Below are positions 60,271-64,000 of a stretch of 64,000 bases of DNA, one piece after another; position 1 is the stretch's first letter, and every line of letters starts with the position of its first letter. The position numbers and the translations under genes were made by a program. The stretch lies in the NCBI RefSeq assembly GCF_003696215.1, contig NZ_RFFG01000029.1, forward strand, positions 1 through 64,000, in the 5' to 3' direction. A model generated the notes under the pieces. It worked only from the letters and a program-made list of their open reading frames with translations. It did no database searches and had not been told where the DNA came from. This DNA comes from Actinomadura harenae (GTDB taxonomy: Bacteria > Actinomycetota > Actinomycetes > Streptosporangiales > Streptosporangiaceae).

Positions 60271-61305
60271 TCAGTCAGCGAATATCTGTACGAAGGCTTG
60301 GGCCAGCAGGGCGGGATCATGACGCGGCGAGCCGTCCGCGGCGGCCACGTCGGCGAGCACCAGGCGGCCGCCGAGATCGCCGACGGCCTTCTCCAGGGCG
60401 TCCGGCTCGTCGACCACGCCCCGGTCGGCCAGCACCACGTCGACCCGCAGGTCCGGCGCGTGCGCCTGGAGCACCTCCAGATGGTTCTGCGGCGAGAAGT
60501 CGTCGGTCTCGCCGGGCTGCGGCGCGAGGTTCAGCGCCACCACGCGGCGCGCCGGCGTCCGGCGCAGCGCGCGGACCAGCTCCGGCACCTTCAGGTGCGG
60601 CAGGACGCTGGTGAACCACGACCCCGGGCCGAAGACCACCCAGTCGGCCTCGTCGATCGCGGCGAGCGCCTCCGGGCAGGCGGGCGGGTCGGACGGGATC
60701 AGCGAGATGCCCTCGACCGTCCCCGGCGTCTTCGCGCACGCGACCTGCCCGCGCACCTGCACGACCTCGCCCGGACGGGACGGATCGGCGCCGCGCACGT
60801 CCGCGACGATGTCGAGCGGCACCGACGCCATCGGCAGCACGCGCCCGTGCGCCCCCAGCAGCCGCCCCACCCAGTCGAGCCCGGCCACCACGCCCGGCCC
60901 CTCGCCCGCCGCCCCGGGGGCGGACTGGCCGAAGAGCTCCCAGAGGGCGACGATGAGCAGGTTGCCGACGGCGTGGTCGTGCAGGGCGCCCTCGCTGCGG
61001 AAGCGGTGCTGCACCACGTCGCGCCAGGTCTGGCCCCACTCGTCGTCGCCGCACAGCGCGGCGAGCGCCATCCGCAGGTCGCCCGGCGGCATGACGCCCA
61101 GCTCACGGCGGAGCCGCCCGCTGGAGCCGCCGTCGTCGGCGACCGTGACCACGGCCGTGAGGGCGTCGGTGACGCGGCGCAGCGCGGACAGCGAGGCGTA
61201 CAGACCGTGCCCCCCGCCGAGCGCGACGACCTTGGGCCCACGGGGCTTCACGGGTTCGTCAGTCTCCTCGGTCCTCCCGCGCGGGCGCTCACCCGCACGG
61301 CTCAC
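60271..61305 (-). CDS. yvcK: Gluconeogenesis factor YvcK/CofD-like protein
   Basis: 344-residue YvcK (CofD-fold) protein required for growth on gluconeogenic carbon and for cell-wall shape, in part by binding UDP-GlcNAc in other bacteria. Typical segments are KVVALGGGHGLYASLSALRR, VVTVADDGGSSGRLRRELG and VVFGPGSWFTSVLPHLKV. The GTG overlaps the rapZ stop. It is the third of uvrC-rapZ-yvcK-whiA. Confidence 0.96.
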   Translation of the reverse strand: MSRAGERPRGRTEETDEPVKPRGPKVVALGGGHGLYASLSALRRVTDALTAVVTVADDGGSSGRLRRELGVMPPGDLRMALAALCGDDEWGQTWRDVVQHRFRSEGALHDHAVGNLLIVALWELFGQSAPGAAGEGPGVVAGLDWVGRLLGAHGRVLPMASVPLDIVADVRGADPSRPGEVVQVRGQVACAKTPGTVEGISLIPSDPPACPEALAAIDEADWVVFGPGSWFTSVLPHLKVPELVRALRRTPARRVVALNLAPQPGETDDFSPQNHLEVLQAHAPDLRVDVVLADRGVVDEPDALEKAVGDLGGRLVLADVAAADGSPRHDPALLAQAFVQIFAD

Positions 61306-62180
61306 TCGCGGCCGAGGTCGCGATGGGCGACCTGCACCTCGACGCCCTCGTCCCGCAGCCGGGCGGCGATCTGCTCGGCCATGGCCACACTACGGTGTTT
61401 GCCACCGGTACATCCCACGGCCAGCGTCACGTAGTGCTTGCCCTCGCGCTCGTACCCGGTCGTGAGCAGGCGCAACACCTCGGTGTAGGCGTCCAGGAAC
61501 TGCTTGGCGCCCGGCTGCGCGAGGACGTAGTCGCGCACGTCGGCGTCGCGGCCGGTCTTCGGGCGCAGCTCCGGCACCCAGTGCGGGTTCGGCAGGAAGC
61601 GGCAGTCGACGACCAGGTCGGCGTCCACCGGCAGGCCGTACTTGTAGCCGAACGACACGACCGTGGCGCGCAGCCGCGAGTCGGTGCTGCCGTCGCCGAA
61701 GAAGCCGATGATCTTGTTGCGCAGCTCGTGCACGTTCAGCCCGCTGGTGTCGAGGACCAGGTCGGCCTCGGCGCGGACCTCGCGGACCAGCTGCCGCTCG
61801 CGCGCGATGCCGTCGACCAGGCGGCCGTCGCCCTGCAGCGGGTGCGGGCGGCGGACGCTCTCGAACCGGCGCACGAGGTCCTCGTCGCTGGCCTCGAGGA
61901 ACACCACGCGCGGGTGGACGCCGCGGGCCTCCAGCTCGGCGATCGAGGAGTGCAGGTCGGCGGTGAACGCGCGGCTGCGGACGTCCACGACGACGGCGAT
62001 GCGCGGCACCGCGTCCTTCACCCGGCCGCCGAGGTCGGCCATGGTCGCCAGCAGCGCGGGCGGCAGGTTGTCGACCACGAACCAGTCCAGGTCCTCCAGG
62101 GACTTGGCGGCCGTGCTGCGGCCCGCGCCGGACATGCCCGTGACGATCACGATGTCCGGGATGTGCGTCTCGGTGGTCAC
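61302..62180 (-). CDS. rapZ: RNase adapter/nucleotide-binding protein RapZ
   Basis: 292-residue P-loop protein. Walker A reads GMSGAGRST (the usual GxGKST with Arg for Lys, a frequent actinobacterial variant), followed by AAKSLEDLDWFVVDNLPPALL, and the C-terminal domain holds TLAVGCTGGKHRSVAMAEQ. In E. coli RapZ controls glmZ and glucosamine-6-phosphate synthase; in actinobacteria the role is unclear. It overlaps uvrC and yvcK by four bases. Confidence 0.95.
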   Translation of the reverse strand: MTTETHIPDIVIVTGMSGAGRSTAAKSLEDLDWFVVDNLPPALLATMADLGGRVKDAVPRIAVVVDVRSRAFTADLHSSIAELEARGVHPRVVFLEASDEDLVRRFESVRRPHPLQGDGRLVDGIARERQLVREVRAEADLVLDTSGLNVHELRNKIIGFFGDGSTDSRLRATVVSFGYKYGLPVDADLVVDCRFLPNPHWVPELRPKTGRDADVRDYVLAQPGAKQFLDAYTEVLRLLTTGYEREGKHYVTLAVGCTGGKHRSVAMAEQIAARLRDEGVEVQVAHRDLGRE

Positions 62181-64000
62181 GTTCGTTTCCCCCTGTTGTC
62201 GGCGTCGCCCCTGTTGTCCGTACCGCTGTCCGTACCGCCGTCCGCGGCCCCCGCGGCGTCCGGCGTCGTCCTCGTTCCGTCGTCCGGCCGAGCCGTGTCC
62301 TCCGGCCGAGCGGTGTCGTTCGGCGCGGCGGTCGGCGCGTTGCCCGGTGCGTCCTTCCGTGCGGCGGCGGACGCTCCCGGGCCGTTCAGCGCGGCCGCGA
62401 TCGTCTCGGCGGTGCGCAGCCCGATGCCGGGCACCTCCGCGATCTGCTCGGGCGTCGCCTCCTTCAGGCGTTTGACCGAGCCGAAGTGCTTCACCAGCGC
62501 CGTACGGCGGGCCGGGCCGAGCCCGGGGACCCCGTCGAGCTCGCTGACGGTCATCGACTTCGACCGCTTCTGGCGGTGGAAGGTGATGGCGAACCGGTGG
62601 GCCTCGTCGCGGATCCGCTGGACCAGGAACATGCTCTCACTGTTGCGCGGCAGGATCACCGGATCGTCGTCGCCGGGAAGCCACAGCTCCTCGAGCCGCT
62701 TGGCGATGCCGACCACGGCGATGTCGTCGACGCCGAGCTCGTCCAGGGCCCGCTGCGCGGCCGCGACCTGCGGAGGGCCGCCGTCGACGAGCACCAGGTT
62801 CGGCGGGTAGGCGAACCTGCGCGGCCTGCCGGTCTCCGGGTCGATCGGGCCGTGCGCCGCGGGCTCGGCGCCCGTGCCGGACGCGTCCCCGTCGTCGTCG
62901 TGGCCGTCGCCGAGGACGTCGAGCTCGCCGGTCTTCTCGCTCTCCGCCAGGTAGCGGCGGAACCGGCGGGAGATCACCTCGTGGATGGACCGGACGTCGT
63001 CCTGCCCCTCCACGGCCTTGATCGTGAACCGGCGGTACTCGCTCTTGCGGGCCAGGCCGTCCTCGAACACGACCATGGACGCCACGACGTTGGTGCCCTG
63101 AAGGTTCGACACGTCGTAGCACTCGACGCGCAGCGGGGCCTCGTCGAGCTCCAGCGCCTCCTGGAGCTCGCGGAGCGCGACGCTGCGGGTGGTCAGGTCG
63201 CTGGCGCGGCGCGTCTTGTGCTGCTTGAGCGCCTCGAGCGCGTTGCGCTGGACGGTCTCCAGCAGCGCCTTCTTGTCGCCGCGCTGCGGGACGCGCAGCC
63301 GCACCGGGCCGCCGCGCTGCTCGGCCAGCAGCTCGGTCATGGCCTCGTCGTCCGGCGGCAGCGCCGGGACGTACACCTCGCGCGGCACCGAGTCGCTGTC
63401 GCCGTAGATCTGGATGAGGAACTGCTCGACCAGGTCGGGGGTGGTGACCGCCTCGACCTTGTCGACCACCCAGCCGCGCTGGCCCCGGATGCGCCCGCCG
63501 CGGATGTAGAACACCTGGACGGCCGCCTCCAGCTCGTCCTCGGCGAAGGCGATCATGTCGAGGTCGGTGTCGTCGGCGAGCACCACGGTCTGCTTCTCCA
63601 GCGCCCGTTCGAGGGCGCGGATGTCGTCGCGCAGCCGCGCGGCCCGCTCGTACTCCATGGACGTGGCGGCCTCGCGCATGTCGCGCTCGAGGCGCTTGAT
63701 GTAGCGGCCGGTGTTGCCCGCCATGAAGTCGCAGAAGTCGGCGGCGAGGTCGCGGTGCTCCTCGGGGGTGACGCGGCCGACGCACGGCGCCGAGCACTTG
63801 TCGATGTAGCCGAGCAGGCACGGGCGGTCGAGCTGGTGCTGCCGCTTGAACACCCCGGCCGAGCAGGTGCGGACGGGGAACACGCGCAGGAGCTGGTCGA
63901 CGGTCTCGCGGATCGCCCAGGCGTGCGAGTAGGGCCCGAAGTAGCGCACGCCCTTGCGCTTGGCGCCGCGCATGACCTGGACGCGCGGGAACTCCTCGTT
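62177..64000 (-). CDS. uvrC: Excinuclease ABC subunit C (5' end outside the window)
   Basis: 607 residues of the C-terminal part of UvrC, the nucleotide-excision-repair endonuclease subunit. Visible are the rest of the GIY-YIG domain (GVRYFGPYSHAWAIRETVDQLLRVFP), a cysteine-containing linker (CLLGYIDKCSAPCVGRVT), the UvrB-binding UVR motif near YERAARLRDDIRALERAL, the C-terminal nuclease (VECYDVSNLQGTNVVASMVVFEDG...VLVDGGPPQVAAA) and helix-hairpin-helix motifs. An unusual acidic insert (GDGHDDDGDASGTG) and a 60-residue disordered tail follow. The start lies past base 64000. Confidence 0.96.
   Translation of the reverse strand, partial: NEEFPRVQVMRGAKRKGVRYFGPYSHAWAIRETVDQLLRVFPVRTCSAGVFKRQHQLDRPCLLGYIDKCSAPCVGRVTPEEHRDLAADFCDFMAGNTGRYIKRLERDMREAATSMEYERAARLRDDIRALERALEKQTVVLADDTDLDMIAFAEDELEAAVQVFYIRGGRIRGQRGWVVDKVEAVTTPDLVEQFLIQIYGDSDSVPREVYVPALPPDDEAMTELLAEQRGGPVRLRVPQRGDKKALLETVQRNALEALKQHKTRRASDLTTRSVALRELQEALELDEAPLRVECYDVSNLQGTNVVASMVVFEDGLARKSEYRRFTIKAVEGQDDVRSIHEVISRRFRRYLAESEKTGELDVLGDGHDDDGDASGTGAEPAAHGPIDPETGRPRRFAYPPNLVLVDGGPPQVAAAQRALDELGVDDIAVVGIAKRLEELWLPGDDDPVILPRNSESMFLVQRIRDEAHRFAITFHRQKRSKSMTVSELDGVPGLGPARRTALVKHFGSVKRLKEATPEQIAEVPGIGLRTAETIAAALNGPGASAAARKDAPGNAPTAAPNDTARPEDTARPDDGTRTTPDAAGAADGGTDSGTDNRGDADNRGKRT

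Overview
The window is 64 kb of very GC-rich actinobacterial chromosome with strong GC bias at third codon positions, many GTG starts and many 4-base stop/start overlaps. RbpA, WhiA, OpcA, a CtaD of the aa3 type, sporulation-lineage regulators and the order uvrC-rapZ-yvcK-whiA-gap-pgk-tpiA-secG facing a tkt-tal-pgi-zwf-opcA-pgl operon point to a filamentous actinomycete. I favour Streptosporangiales, Actinomadura-like; that placement is inference from gene order and protein style, not from a search.

Layout: (1) 0.4-10.8 kb, + strand: pentose-phosphate operon tkt, tal, two tandem pgi-like genes, zwf, opcA, pgl, closed by a strong hairpin. (2) 10.9-20.6 kb: an L,D-transpeptidase lipoprotein, a RidA-like gene divergent from a leaderless CGNR regulator, an atypical SDR behind a MerR-type promoter, two histidine kinase/response regulator pairs around an ABC export pair, and a small membrane protein. 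(3) 20.9-25.6 kb: a lone ctaD, a secreted collagen-like protein, a PPOX-fold protein, and an HxlR regulator divergent from an F420/NADP-type reductase. (4) 25.7-30.2 kb: a MacB/FtsX-type ABC pair divergent from a third kinase/regulator pair, and an NTF2-like protein. (5) 30.3-35.5 kb: an S33 exopeptidase, then small hypothetical genes mixed with decayed fragments (an IS701-like transposase tail and a GNAT tail). (6) 35.5-45.3 kb: two divergent operons under an IclR regulator, iclR-permease-permease-binding protein-BNR protein-eda and enolase-superfamily dehydratase-DHDPS-family-SDR-PfkB kinase, which look like a sugar-acid/uronate utilisation locus feeding KDPG into pyruvate and glyceraldehyde 3-phosphate. 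(7) 45.3-54.4 kb: methyltransferases, an FAD oxidoreductase, a GNAT, an ACT-GNAT acetyltransferase, an ECF sigma factor with a membrane partner, glyA behind a ZTP-type riboswitch, and an acyltransferase-3 protein. (8) 54.6-64 kb, - strand: rbpA, secG, tpiA, pgk, gap, whiA, yvcK, rapZ, uvrC (5' end outside the window).

Central carbon metabolism brackets the window. Glucose 6-phosphate enters the oxidative pentose-phosphate branch through zwf/opcA/pgl, tkt and tal return carbon to glycolysis, and gap/pgk/tpiA handle the triose phosphates. About 42 kb of accessory DNA separates blocks that usually lie close together in actinobacteria. The best leads are the IclR-controlled sugar-acid locus, two DasR-type (dre-like) palindromes upstream of gap, a MerR-type promoter with no MerR gene nearby, and the diverged tandem pgi paralogues. 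No CRISPR array, rRNA, tRNA or recognisable defence system was seen.
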